A stretch of DNA of 64,000 nucleotides from Endozoicomonas euniceicola (GTDB lineage: Bacteria > Pseudomonadota > Gammaproteobacteria > Pseudomonadales > Endozoicomonadaceae): NCBI RefSeq assembly GCF_025562755.1, contig NZ_CP103300.1, positions 3,659,001 to 3,723,000 of the forward strand, read 5' to 3'. Position numbers and translations under genes: made by a program. Each line of letters opens with the position of its first letter. The stretch's first letter is position 1. The notes beneath the pieces are model-generated. The model had not been told where the DNA came from. It did not search any database and saw only the letters and a list, made by a program, of their open reading frames with translations. Shown here piece by piece: positions 17,794 to 25,292 of this stretch.

Positions 17794-19028
17794 TCAATAA
17801 TTTACCGGTTCCGGAACAATTGTCACATCCCATTTCTTTAACTCAGAGTGGCGAATGATGTGAGGCTGTATTTCAGCTAATTCCTGTTTACTCAGTCTCA
17901 CCCCTTTTTGATACGGTTGATCAAGTAGCTTCACTATCGGGTTCATGCATTTCCATACCATTGTCTTTGTCCACTCTAAAACAGACGTTACTGTGTTTAG
18001 AAGGCTGCCATTCCAATGGTTCTCAAGATAAGACCAGCCTCGTTCAATCGGATTGTACTTGCTGTGGTAGGGAGGGTAGTAAACCAGCCGTATTTTCAGC
18101 CCCACTTTTTTGGCAAACTCAACCATTCTGAAAAGAAACTGAGTTCGGTGGCTGTTACTTTCAGGACCGTTGTCTGCGTAGATAACCAGCTCATCGACAT
18201 ACCTGTTAGTTTCCCTCACCTGCTCCCACCACTGTTCAATGGCATCGCAGATAAAATCACTGGTTTTGTAAGAGTTACCGTAAAAGACATACAGTTGATC
18301 ATTTTCCAGATTGAGTATTCCAAAGGGGATCATTTTTTCTTTGGTGGCCATATCATGATCCAGCGCTTTGACCGCTTCAGTTCCTCTTGCTTTACCACCT
18401 CTGGAAAAATTTCCAAGGTTAACCGTTGCTTTGCAATCAATGCTGATCTGAAGACTCTGCTTTCTCTGGCTTGCGGTGCTTTTTACTTGTTTGACGTTTT
18501 CAAAGATGGCATCGGTTTCCGGGATTTTTTTTCCGGCGTGGTCTTCTGTACCTTGTGAAGTTTATAGCCCATGCGGTTCAACATGTTGCAGAAAGTACGC
18601 TCTTTGGGAAGTAGCTCTTCCTGCCACCCTTTTTCATCAATCAGTTTTTTTCGAACAGCACTGGCTGTTATGCGAGCATAGGAGAACGTATTTCTGAGCT
18701 GCGGGTCAGCCTGACTTTCAGGGTCTACCAAGCTTCGAATGTCTTGTTCCAGTTGAGGATTTGCTACTTCTGCTTTTGGCTTGCCCTGAGATACGTAATT
18801 TCCATAACAAATAAGTCCTGTCCTTTTTTCATGCATCCCGAGTTCAACGGTATGACGACCAAAATTGAACTCGGTTTCAGTAAGGCGTGGACTACCAAAA
18901 CAGAGCTGTTCAGCGACTTCAGCTATGAAGGCTCTGTGTTCAGAGCCTTTGAGCTTTTTAGCAGCAAGTATAATGAGGTGTTTGCATTCAGGGGTGACAT
19001 TAACGCTGGACATGACGTTCACAATCAA
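17794..19028 (-). CDS. ISAzo13/IS630-type DDE transposase in two frames (-1 frameshift)
   Basis: The first frame runs from ATG 19028 (or 19013) to a stop near 18483 and encodes the N-terminal helix-turn-helix region, ending in sense reading at VQKTTPEKK. At 18525-18532 there is a run of eight A on the coding strand. Slipping back one base on A-AAA-AAA continues with IPETDAIFENVKQVK and then the catalytic core: ISIDCKATVNLG (Asp), VIYADNGPESNSHR (Asp), YNPIERGWSYLENHW (Glu), to the stop at 17794. The family protein is normally one chain, so this is either programmed -1 frameshifting, known in IS630-related elements, or an inactivating indel. The conserved core favours the first. Confidence 0.82.
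18525..18532 (-). promoter_or_regulatory. Slippery A8 run, candidate programmed -1 frameshift site
   Basis: On the coding strand the codons GAA AAA AAA TCC contain the heptamer A AAA AAA in the zero frame. A -1 slip gives AAA AAA ATC CCG, which continues exactly into the conserved transposase core. I did not identify a downstream stimulatory structure. Confidence 0.6.
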
Positions 19029-19486
19029 TCACAGAGGGAGTAAGCAGGAAAGATACTCCGGTAAAGTTTGTTATGCCACTCCCCTTAAGCCTGCTTTGCT
19101 CTGAGCAGTAAGGTGGGTATTCAGCATTCGCAACCGTCTTGATGATGTTGATTTGAGATTATTTACCATGACACTGATAGCCAGTTTTGGTGGGTAGGCC
19201 ACCAACAGGTGTACGTGATCTTTTTCGCCATCCATTTCAAGTAACTGGCATTCCAGTTTTTCACATGCACTCTCGAACGACTCCCGTAACTGCTTGATCA
19301 TATAGCCATCAAAAAGCTTTCGCCTGTACTTTGTCGTGAACACCAAATGAACAACCAGCTTGGTAACGCTATGTCGTTTGCGAAGATACCCTTTAAGCAA
19401 ATCCTTATTGTGTGCGCTCACTTGAAAACCTCTTTCAAATACCTGTAATATAAACTTTATATTAATGAGCACTGAAATAACGTTCC

Positions 19487-20659
19487 ATGCTGAGAGCCAC
19501 CAAAGTACGAATCTATCCAACATCAGAGCAGGCGGAATTTCTCGACCGTCAGTTTGATGCTGTGCGGTTCGTATGGAACAAGGCCCTGGCTATTAAGGTT
19601 CATTATTACAAGGCTCGTGGGCAGAGCCTTTCTCCCAAAAAACACCTGAAGCCCTTGCTGGCAAAAGCCAAGAAAAGCCGAAAGTACTCATGGCTGAAAA
19701 ACGCTGACTCTATTGCACTGCAACAGGCCACTATCAATCTGGATACGGCCTTTCAAAACTTTTTCAATCCCAAATTGCAGGCAAGATTTCCTCGCTTCAA
19801 GAAAAAGCATGGCAAGCAAAGTAGCTACCATTGTACGTCTGTCTCTGTGGGCGATAACTGGATAAAAATCCCCAAGCGCAAGCCCATAAGGGCTAAAGTG
19901 CATCGTGAAATAGTGGGTAAGGTGAAGTCTATCACCCTGAGCAGAACGCTAACCGGCAAGTATTTTGCCTCCATATTGGCTGATGATACCCAGGAACAAC
20001 CAAAACAGATTGATAATCTTGAAGCTAATCAGGTTGTCGGTGTTGATATGGGGATTACTGATCTGGCTATCACCAGTACCGGCCATAAGACTGGCAATCC
20101 TCGCTTTCTGAAAAAAGCACAACGTAACCTGAAAAGAAAACAGCAGGCTCTATCTCGCTGCAAGAAAGGCTCAAAAGGTAGGCACAAAGCCCGTTTATTG
20201 GTGGCAAAGGCGCATGAGCGTGTAGCCTTTGCCCGTAATGATTTTCAGCATAAGCTATCAAAACAACTCATCGACGAAAACCAAGCGGTGATTGTGGAGA
20301 CACTGAAAGTTAAAAACATGCTCAAGAACAAGCGTCTTGCTCGTTCTATTGCTGATGCTGGCTGGCACTCACTGATAACCAAACTCGAATACAAGGCAAA
20401 GCAGGAAGGTAAACATCTGGTGAAGATAGACCAGTGGTTTGCATCCTCTAAAACTTGCTCAGTCTGCGATTTGAAACAGGAAAAAATGCCATTGAGAATC
20501 CGATCATGGGAGTGTAGCTGTGGTGCTATCCATGACCGGGATATTAATGCAGCTCGCAATATCAAGAAGCAAGGCATATTGAAATTAAAGGCGGAAGGAC
20601 TGTCCGTTTCTGCTGATGGAGGCTTGCGTAAATCCGGCATACTGTCGGTTGCTGCCTAA
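19487..20659 (+). CDS. tnpB: TnpB RNA-guided nuclease of the IS605-type element
   Basis: The 390-residue product is a full-length TnpB, the ancestor of Cas12 and an RNA-guided DNA nuclease that helps retain the transposon at donor sites. The RuvC residues are present: D187 in VGVDMGITD, E271 in IVETLKVKNM, and the third-motif Asp in HDRDINAARN (D350/D352). The zinc finger CSVC...CSCG lies between them. The start ATG 19487 gives MLRATKVRIYPTSEQ, the usual N-terminus. The reRNA guide scaffold of such proteins overlaps the 3' end of tnpB and the right-end hairpin (20671-20690), with the guide taken from flanking DNA, here within brnA. The gene is intact although its tnpA partner is broken. Confidence 0.93.
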   Translation: MLRATKVRIYPTSEQAEFLDRQFDAVRFVWNKALAIKVHYYKARGQSLSPKKHLKPLLAKAKKSRKYSWLKNADSIALQQATINLDTAFQNFFNPKLQARFPRFKKKHGKQSSYHCTSVSVGDNWIKIPKRKPIRAKVHREIVGKVKSITLSRTLTGKYFASILADDTQEQPKQIDNLEANQVVGVDMGITDLAITSTGHKTGNPRFLKKAQRNLKRKQQALSRCKKGSKGRHKARLLVAKAHERVAFARNDFQHKLSKQLIDENQAVIVETLKVKNMLKNKRLARSIADAGWHSLITKLEYKAKQEGKHLVKIDQWFASSKTCSVCDLKQEKMPLRIRSWECSCGAIHDRDINAARNIKKQGILKLKAEGLSVSADGGLRKSGILSVAA

Positions 20660-20699
20660 GAAATCAGAATCCTCATCCGATAGGGTGGGGAGCAGTCAC
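20600..20699 (+). ncRNA. Probable TnpB guide RNA (reRNA/omegaRNA) 3' scaffold at IS right end
   Basis: In IS605 elements the guide RNA is processed from the 3' end of the tnpB transcript and ends at the right terminus. An eight-pair stem CCTCATCC / GGGTGGGG with a GATA loop (20671-20690) sits directly after tnpB. The boundaries are estimates, and RNA data would be needed to place the ends. The expected guide would begin about 20700. Confidence 0.45.
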
Positions 20700-20968
20700 T
20701 GCGCTCTGGCTTCTTCAACAGCTTTAGCTAACCAAACTTTTATTAAAGACTGGTATGGCACATCTCTTTTATTCGCCTCTACCTTAATCATATCTAGCAA
20801 GCCTTGAGGCAGTCTTAATGAGATCGCCTTAGTGGAAGGCTTCAGATTCGGAAACACTGCACTTTCAGCTTGAGTTAAATCAAGATATTCGCTTGAATCA
20901 TGAGTTTCCCAAAATTCACGCTCTTCTTTTTCTGTCTTGAAGTCTGGTATTTCTTTAAGCCTTTTCAT
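20696..20968 (-). CDS. brnA: BrnA-like CopG-family antitoxin
   Basis: The 90-residue protein begins MKRLKEIPDFKTEKEEREFW and contains FWETHDSSEYLDL. The ribbon-helix-helix segment AISLRLPQGLLDMIKVEANKRDVPYQSLIK matches BrnA/CopG-type antitoxins, which bind their cognate BrnT toxin and the operon promoter. It overlaps the end of brnT by 14 bases, so translation is probably coupled. The start at 20968 is preferred over an in-frame ATG at 20983. The stop codon TGA falls in the last bases of the adjoining IS605-type element, so the insertion may have changed the last one or two residues. Confidence 0.85.
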   Translation of the reverse strand: MKRLKEIPDFKTEKEEREFWETHDSSEYLDLTQAESAVFPNLKPSTKAISLRLPQGLLDMIKVEANKRDVPYQSLIKVWLAKAVEEARAQ

Positions 20969-21254
20969 ATACAAGCCTCTCATTTCTGCTCATATCCCTA
21001 GCTGAAATAACACGGATTAAGGTGTCAGAGCTTCTTAATGTGAAAGAGAGATGTAGCCTTCTATCATTATTGGTTTTCCCATATGCATGATATCTAGCTT
21101 CATCGTCACTATGCTTCTTGTCAGATAGAAGCAGTAGGGGGTTATTGAAGAATACCTGTTCAGCTTCTGCCTGACTAACACTATGTTTTTCCTGTTTTTT
21201 TCTGACATTTCCTTCATCCCAGTCAAAACCAAGTACTTTGTCTAAATTAATCAT
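20955..21254 (-). CDS. brnT: BrnT-family ribonuclease toxin
   Basis: The 99-residue product has the BrnT pattern: FDWDEGNVRKKQEKHSVS near the N-terminus, ARYHAYGKTNNDRRLHLSF in the middle, and the IRVISARDMSRNERLVYE end. BrnT is a RelE-like RNase that inhibits translation and is neutralised by BrnA. The toxin-first order and short overlap with the antitoxin are typical of brnTA. A strong promoter lies immediately upstream, with the expected transcription start almost on the ATG, so the message may be leaderless. The pair sits between an IS and nagE and is presumably a mobile stabilisation module. Confidence 0.88.
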   Translation of the reverse strand: MINLDKVLGFDWDEGNVRKKQEKHSVSQAEAEQVFFNNPLLLLSDKKHSDDEARYHAYGKTNNDRRLHLSFTLRSSDTLIRVISARDMSRNERLVYEKA

Positions 21255-21258
21255 AAAT

Positions 21259-21289
21259 GTATATTATGAACATATACGCAATAGGTCAA
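21259..21289 (-). promoter_or_regulatory. brnTA promoter with overlapping inverted-repeat operator
   Basis: On the minus strand TTGACC (21289-21284) and TAATAT (21266-21261) are 17 bases apart. The inverted repeat GTATAT-N7-ATATAC (21277-21259) covers the -10 box and is a candidate site for autorepression by BrnA. The predicted start is about base 21254, the first base of the brnT ATG. Confidence 0.7.
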
Positions 21290-21412
21290 GAAAGTTTGAA
21301 ATCGGGAAGTTGATCAGAATTTGGACTGATCACAGCTAACACTGAAAATTATAAAAAAGGCTGCATAATTAAATGCAACCTGATGTTTATTTGTTACTCA
21401 ATGCCACAAAGC

Positions 21413-21457
21413 TTCCACACTTTGCTGCACTGCCTTGAAGAAATTCAGGTTTTTTTT
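21413..21457 (-). repeat. Second copy of a 45-bp repeat in inverted orientation
   Basis: Read on the minus strand this segment (AAAAAACCTGAA ... AAGGC(A/G)GTG(C/T)AGC(A/G)AAGTGTGGAA) matches 17528-17573 at about four fifths of positions. The two copies face each other and bracket the IS605 element and the brnTA module. Their nature is unknown. Confidence 0.7.
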
Positions 21458-21470
21458 GTGTTTTTATCGA

Positions 21471-22844
21471 TCAACTCAGTCGCTGGTTGATCTCGCCGGC
21501 AATGATCTCGGCCTGTGGTCCGAGAATAACCTGCAGGCTACTGCTGCTCAGGCGAACAACGCCTTTCGCCCCCAGTGCTTTCAGACCTGCTTCGTCAACA
21601 TTGTTGGAGTCTTTCAGGGTCAGTCGCAGACGGGTAATGCAGGCACCGACTTCTTTCAGATTTTCCTGTCCACCCAGCAGGGCGATGTAGCGTTCAGCTC
21701 GCCCGGACTGTTCCATTTCAACGGTTTCTGCTACTTCTTCATCTTCACGACCTGGTGTTTTCAGGTTGAAGGCTTTGATACCAAAATAGAAGGCGCAAAA
21801 GTAGATAGCGGCAAAGGCCAGGCCGATCATGATCAGGGTGACAGGGTTGGTGGCCAGTCCCCAGTTCAGCAGCATGTCAAACGCACCCGCCGAGAAGCCA
21901 AAGCCGTGCAGTACGCCCAGGCTGTTAGTGACGACCAGAGACAGACCGGTCAGTACGGCATGTACCGCGTAAAGCGCCGGAGCCAGGAATACGAACATAA
22001 ATTCGAGTGGCTCGGTGACGCCGGTCAGAAACGCTGTCAGGGCAACAGAGAACAGAACGCCACCGACTTTTGCGCGGTTTTCTTTATGTGCGGTCAGGTA
22101 CATGGCAAATGCAGCGGCTGGCAAGCCAAACATCATGACCGGGTAGAAGCCTGCCATGAATACGCCCGCAGTCGGGTCGCCAGCAAAGAAGCGGGGCAGG
22201 TCGCCATTGACAATTTCGCCTGCGGCGTTGGTGAATTCACCCAGACCAAACCAGAACACAGAGTTCACAACATGGTGCAGGCCAACAGGGATCAGGCCAC
22301 GGTTAAGAACACCGTAAAAGAACTGACCAACAGGGCCGGATTCTGACACGCCCAGTGCAAACGCGTTAATTCCGCTCTGAATGGAAGGCCAGATATAACC
22401 GGCAAGAACGGAAACAGCCAGTGCGATCAGGCCTGTCATGATCGGCACCAGTCGTTTACCTCCGAAGAATGCCAGGTAGGAAGGCATTTCGGTGGCGTGG
22501 AATTTATTGTAGCTGTGCCCGGCAATAATACCGGCAATAATGCCGCCGAAGAAAGACATGTCGATATCGGCATTGATGGTTTTGGCAGCGGCTGTCAGAA
22601 CAAAGTAGCCAACAGCACCCGCCAGAACGGCGGAACCAGCGTCGTCTTTAGCAAGCCCGCAGGCGATACCCATGGCAAACAGAAGTGGCAGGTTGCTGAA
22701 AATAGCGTTACCGGCTTCTGCCATAAAGGCGATGTTGAGCAGGTCTGGCTGTCCGAGGCGAAGCAGCATGGCAGCAACAGGCAGGGTAGCAATGGGCAGC
22801 ATGAGCGCCTTGCCTAACCGCTGCATGTAGTTGAGGATATTCAT
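21471..22844 (-). CDS. nagE: PTS N-acetylglucosamine transporter, EIICB
   Basis: NagE imports and phosphorylates N-acetylglucosamine. The start ATG 22844, giving MNILNYMQRLGKALMLPIATLP, is the family start; the open frame upstream to 22955 has no support. The 457-residue product has the multi-span EIIC domain (about residues 1-360, with GFYPVMMFGLPAAA and TGVTEPLEF) and a C-terminal EIIB domain with the phosphorylated Cys in ACITRLRLTL. The C-terminal EIIA domain present in E. coli NagE (648 residues) is absent, so a separate EIIA-Glc must donate the phosphate. It is divergent from nagBAC across a regulatory region. Confidence 0.94.
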   Translation of the reverse strand: MNILNYMQRLGKALMLPIATLPVAAMLLRLGQPDLLNIAFMAEAGNAIFSNLPLLFAMGIACGLAKDDAGSAVLAGAVGYFVLTAAAKTINADIDMSFFGGIIAGIIAGHSYNKFHATEMPSYLAFFGGKRLVPIMTGLIALAVSVLAGYIWPSIQSGINAFALGVSESGPVGQFFYGVLNRGLIPVGLHHVVNSVFWFGLGEFTNAAGEIVNGDLPRFFAGDPTAGVFMAGFYPVMMFGLPAAAFAMYLTAHKENRAKVGGVLFSVALTAFLTGVTEPLEFMFVFLAPALYAVHAVLTGLSLVVTNSLGVLHGFGFSAGAFDMLLNWGLATNPVTLIMIGLAFAAIYFCAFYFGIKAFNLKTPGREDEEVAETVEMEQSGRAERYIALLGGQENLKEVGACITRLRLTLKDSNNVDEAGLKALGAKGVVRLSSSSLQVILGPQAEIIAGEINQRLS

Positions 22845-23273
22845 GTGGATGTCTCTGTGTTGGTTTTTTTTAGCGTCAGGATTAAAGTCGAACAGCTTAA
22901 CGTTATGTAACGCAATGGTTTGCAGGGAGGTACAGTTGCTAGCAAAAGCTAACAAAACTTTTCGTTGATCCCTCGTGCGTCGATCATAAAGGTATATTTC
23001 ACGATGTAAATTAATCCTTACCGGTTACTTTAAGTTCTTTTGATCCATATCAATATAAATTGCACGTTGATGAAGAAAGTAACGCGATCTAACGGTGTGT
23101 CTGTTTTTTTGACCTTTTTAATGTTGGCTGGTTGTAAAATATGATGGGGTCATTGATTGCTTGATGGCAAGTAGAGGTCTATATTTTTCAATTATTTTTC
23201 ATTGAAAAATAATTAAGCTTGTTGCATTCTTCTTTTAACTAAAGCTTCAACCTTCACGGTAAGAGAAACGCTT
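22845..23273. promoter_or_regulatory. nagE/nagB divergent control region
   Basis: This 429-base AT-rich region separates nagE from nagBAC and should hold both promoters. It contains a perfect palindrome at 23190-23214. A weaker related palindrome TATATTTCACGATGTAAATTA lies at 22993-23013, nearer nagE. Two such sites would fit NagC repression of both units by looping, as in E. coli, but only the first is strong. I could not place the -35 and -10 boxes with confidence. Confidence 0.6.
23190..23214. promoter_or_regulatory. Perfect 25-bp palindrome, candidate NagC operator
   Basis: AATTATTTTTCA (23190-23201), T, TGAAAAATAATT (23203-23214): twelve bases per arm with no mismatch. It lies 60 bases before nagB. 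ROK-family NagC repressors bind AT-rich palindromes of this size, and nagC is the third gene of the operon. The assignment is by position and symmetry. Confidence 0.7.
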
Positions 23274-24092
23274 ATGCGCCTTATTCCTTTGCAGACATCC
23301 GAAGAAACGGCCCACTGGACAGCAAGATATATTGTTAACCGCATCAATAAGTTCAACCCAGGCAAAGAGAGGCCTTTCGTACTGGGCTTGCCAACGGGTG
23401 GGACTCCGGTTGCAACCTATAAGGAGCTTATTCGACTTTACAGTAAGGGTGAGGTCAGCTTTAAGCATGTTGTCACTTTCAACATGGATGAGTACGTTGG
23501 ACTGCCTGCCGGCCATCCGGAAAGCTACCGTCAGTTTATGGAAGAACAGTTGTTCAGCCATATCGATCTGCCCGCTGAAAACGTTCATTTCCTTAACGGC
23601 AACGCCGAGAATCTGGAGCTTGAGTGTCAGGCTTATGAAGAAGCCATTCTGTCCTATGGTGGTATTGAGTTGTTCCTTGGGGGGGTAGGCAGAGATGGAC
23701 ATATTGCGTTTAATGAGCCAGGTTCGTCACTTTCCTCCCGTTCCCGTATCAAAACACTGACGGAAGATACCCGTCGTGCCAATGCCCGATTCTTTGATGG
23801 CGATATCAGTCAGGTGCCAAAGCTGGCTTTGACCATGGGGGTTGCTACCTTGCTGGATGCCAGGGAGGTTATCATTCTGGCCACTGGCGCGGATAAGAGT
23901 CGTGCTGTTGAGGCGGCTGTTGAGGGTTCTGTTAACCATCTCTGGACAGTCTCTGCCATGCAGCTTCACCCGAAATCCATAATGGTCTGTGACGACGCTG
24001 CCACCATGGAGCTGAAGGTTAAAACCCTTCGTTATTTCCAGGATATTGAAGCGGTAAACATCAAGGAAGTCAGTCGTCATGTTCATGCCTGA
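23274..24092 (+). CDS. nagB: Glucosamine-6-phosphate deaminase
   Basis: NagB converts glucosamine-6-phosphate to fructose-6-phosphate and ammonia, the last step of N-acetylglucosamine catabolism. The 272-residue product (E. coli 266) begins MRLIPLQTSEETAHW and has the phosphate loop LPTGGTP, the FNMDEYVGL motif with the catalytic Asp, and GRDGHIAFNEPGSS. The spacing is normal. It overlaps nagA by 14 bases, so the two are translationally coupled. The palindromic operator candidate lies directly upstream. Confidence 0.97.
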   Translation: MRLIPLQTSEETAHWTARYIVNRINKFNPGKERPFVLGLPTGGTPVATYKELIRLYSKGEVSFKHVVTFNMDEYVGLPAGHPESYRQFMEEQLFSHIDLPAENVHFLNGNAENLELECQAYEEAILSYGGIELFLGGVGRDGHIAFNEPGSSLSSRSRIKTLTEDTRRANARFFDGDISQVPKLALTMGVATLLDAREVIILATGADKSRAVEAAVEGSVNHLWTVSAMQLHPKSIMVCDDAATMELKVKTLRYFQDIEAVNIKEVSRHVHA

Positions 24093-25254
24093 TAAGTCTT
24101 CCCGATACGCCCTGACCCATTTTGCTCTGCCAGCCCATATTACTGACTCCGGGTTGGCAAATATCAGGAGTATTGTGGTCAACGAAGGGGTAATAGAGCA
24201 GGTCAGCACGGAGTCGTTTGCTGATGAGAATATCGAAACGGTAGACCTTAACGGGTATACGCTGGCTCCCGGTTTTATTGATCTGCAACTAAACGGCTGC
24301 GGTGGTGTTCTTTTTAATGCGGATATCTCAGAAGCGACTCTGGATGTTATGCATGCCACGAATTTACGGTTTGGCTGCACCAGCTTTCTGCCGACGTTGA
24401 TCACATGCAGTGACAGCGATATGAATAAGGCCATCGAGGTGGTCAGATCTTACAGGGAGAAGCACCCGGAACGAGTTCCCGGACTTCATCTTGAGGGGCC
24501 TTATATCAATAAGCTGAAAAAGGGCATTCATGATGAAAATCATATACGCCCGCTTTCATCGGACAGGGTGGATTATCTTTGCGAAAACGCAGATGTTATC
24601 GCCATGCTGACTCTGGCTCCTGAAGTCTGCGAGCCTGCGCATATCACCCGGCTAAGTCAGGCGGGTATTGTTGTTTCCATTGGACATAGCAATGCAACGT
24701 TCCATGAGGTTCGTGCAGCCGAACAAGCGGGGGCCAGTTTTGTCACGCACCTGTTTAATGCCATGAGCCAGTTGCAAAGTCGGGAGCCTGGTGTGGTCGG
24801 GGCAGCGTTTTCAGGTAGTAAGCTGGGGGCTGGAATCATTGCGGATGGTTATCACCTGGACTGGCATAACCTGCGCATGAGTCAGCAGTTATTAAACGAC
24901 AGACTGGTTCTGGTAACGGATGCAACGACACCAGCCGGAACGGATATTGAATCATTCATGTTCGCCGGGCAGAAGGTTTACCACTCGAACGGCAAGTGTA
25001 CCAGCAAAAATGGTACGCTGGGCGGCTCGGCCCTGACCATGATTGAAGCGGTAAAGAACTGCGTTACCCAGGGTATTTCTGAACGGGATGCTCTGGTGAT
25101 GGCAACAGAAAACCCTGCCAGGGTGATTGGTATGGATAACATGATGGGGACGATCCGGCCTGGTAGCTATGCGAACCTTGTTCTGTTGGACGGGGACTAT
25201 AGCGTAAAAGGTACGGTGAGTGGTGGTGACCTGAACCCCGTCGGACTGGTCTGA
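24079..25254 (+). CDS. nagA: N-acetylglucosamine-6-phosphate deacetylase
   Basis: NagA removes the acetyl group from GlcNAc-6-phosphate, supplying NagB. The 391-residue amidohydrolase has PGFIDLQLNGCGG near the N-terminus, the HLEGPYI motif, GHSNAT, VTHLFNAMSQ, and the catalytic VTDATTPAG (Asp). E. coli NagA has 382 residues. The start at 24079 lies inside nagB; a second ATG at 24085 is equally possible. nagC follows after 38 bases. Confidence 0.96.
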   Translation: MFMPDKSSRYALTHFALPAHITDSGLANIRSIVVNEGVIEQVSTESFADENIETVDLNGYTLAPGFIDLQLNGCGGVLFNADISEATLDVMHATNLRFGCTSFLPTLITCSDSDMNKAIEVVRSYREKHPERVPGLHLEGPYINKLKKGIHDENHIRPLSSDRVDYLCENADVIAMLTLAPEVCEPAHITRLSQAGIVVSIGHSNATFHEVRAAEQAGASFVTHLFNAMSQLQSREPGVVGAAFSGSKLGAGIIADGYHLDWHNLRMSQQLLNDRLVLVTDATTPAGTDIESFMFAGQKVYHSNGKCTSKNGTLGGSALTMIEAVKNCVTQGISERDALVMATENPARVIGMDNMMGTIRPGSYANLVLLDGDYSVKGTVSGGDLNPVGLV

Positions 25255-25257
25255 TGC

Positions 25258-25290
25258 TACTCCCGAGTCCCGAGTCCTGAGCCCCGAGTA
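25258..25290 (+). repeat. CCCGAGT short tandem repeats between nagA and nagC
   Basis: The 38-base gap is made of heptamers: CCCGAGT, CCCGAGT, CCTGAGC, CCCGAGT. No clear ribosome-binding site precedes nagC, so these repeats may influence nagC translation. Confidence 0.7.
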
Positions 25291-25292
25291 TT

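Larger units (their letters stand above)
17783..19085 (-). mobile_element. Nested ISAzo13/IS630-type element with TA target duplication
   Basis: The ends are related inverted repeats. GGGGAGCGGCAATCAATAAT then TTACCGG runs inward from 17783, and GGGGAGTGGCATAACAAACT then TTACCGG is read inward on the minus strand from the 19085 end. Flanking TA dinucleotides at 17781-17782 and 19086-19087 are the target duplication typical of IS630/Tc1-like transposition. Removing the element and one TA restores the tnpA frame exactly, which fixes both ends and the direction of the event. Confidence 0.9.
17687..19421 (-). pseudogene. tnpA: IS200/IS605 transposase TnpA, split by a nested IS
   Basis: The N-terminal part (from GTG 19421, with GAGAGG upstream, to about 19088) encodes HSVTKLVVHLVFTTKYR, the catalytic HUH region as HVHLLVAYPP, and ends ...NTHLTAQSKAG. 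The C-terminal part (17780 down to the stop at 17687) reads MWSRSYFACSAGGATIETL and ends in NSQSTPD. Joining them at the insertion point with one TA removed restores an unbroken frame reading SKAGLMWSRSYFACSAGG. TnpA is the single-strand HUH transposase with a catalytic Tyr. It was intact until the nested element inserted. Confidence 0.9.
17620..20699 (+). mobile_element. IS605-type element (tnpA split, tnpB intact)
   Basis: Divergent tnpA (minus) and tnpB (plus) identify an IS200/IS605-type element. These elements lack terminal inverted repeats and carry subterminal hairpins instead. A right-end hairpin CCTCATCC-GATA-GGGTGGGG (20671-20690) follows tnpB directly. A CGCCC/GGGCG hairpin near 17637-17651 may be the left end. 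The exact ends are estimates, about 17620 and 20699. The right end runs into the last codons of brnA. tnpA is interrupted by a nested element at 17783-19085, so transposition would need TnpA supplied by another copy. Confidence 0.75.

Noticed and set aside
18016..18558. 180-residue plus-strand frame inside the nested IS
   Set aside because: Antisense to the transposase core, which carries the DDE residues.
21435..22346. 303-residue plus-strand frame across nagE
   Set aside because: Antisense shadow of nagE with no family features or ribosome site.
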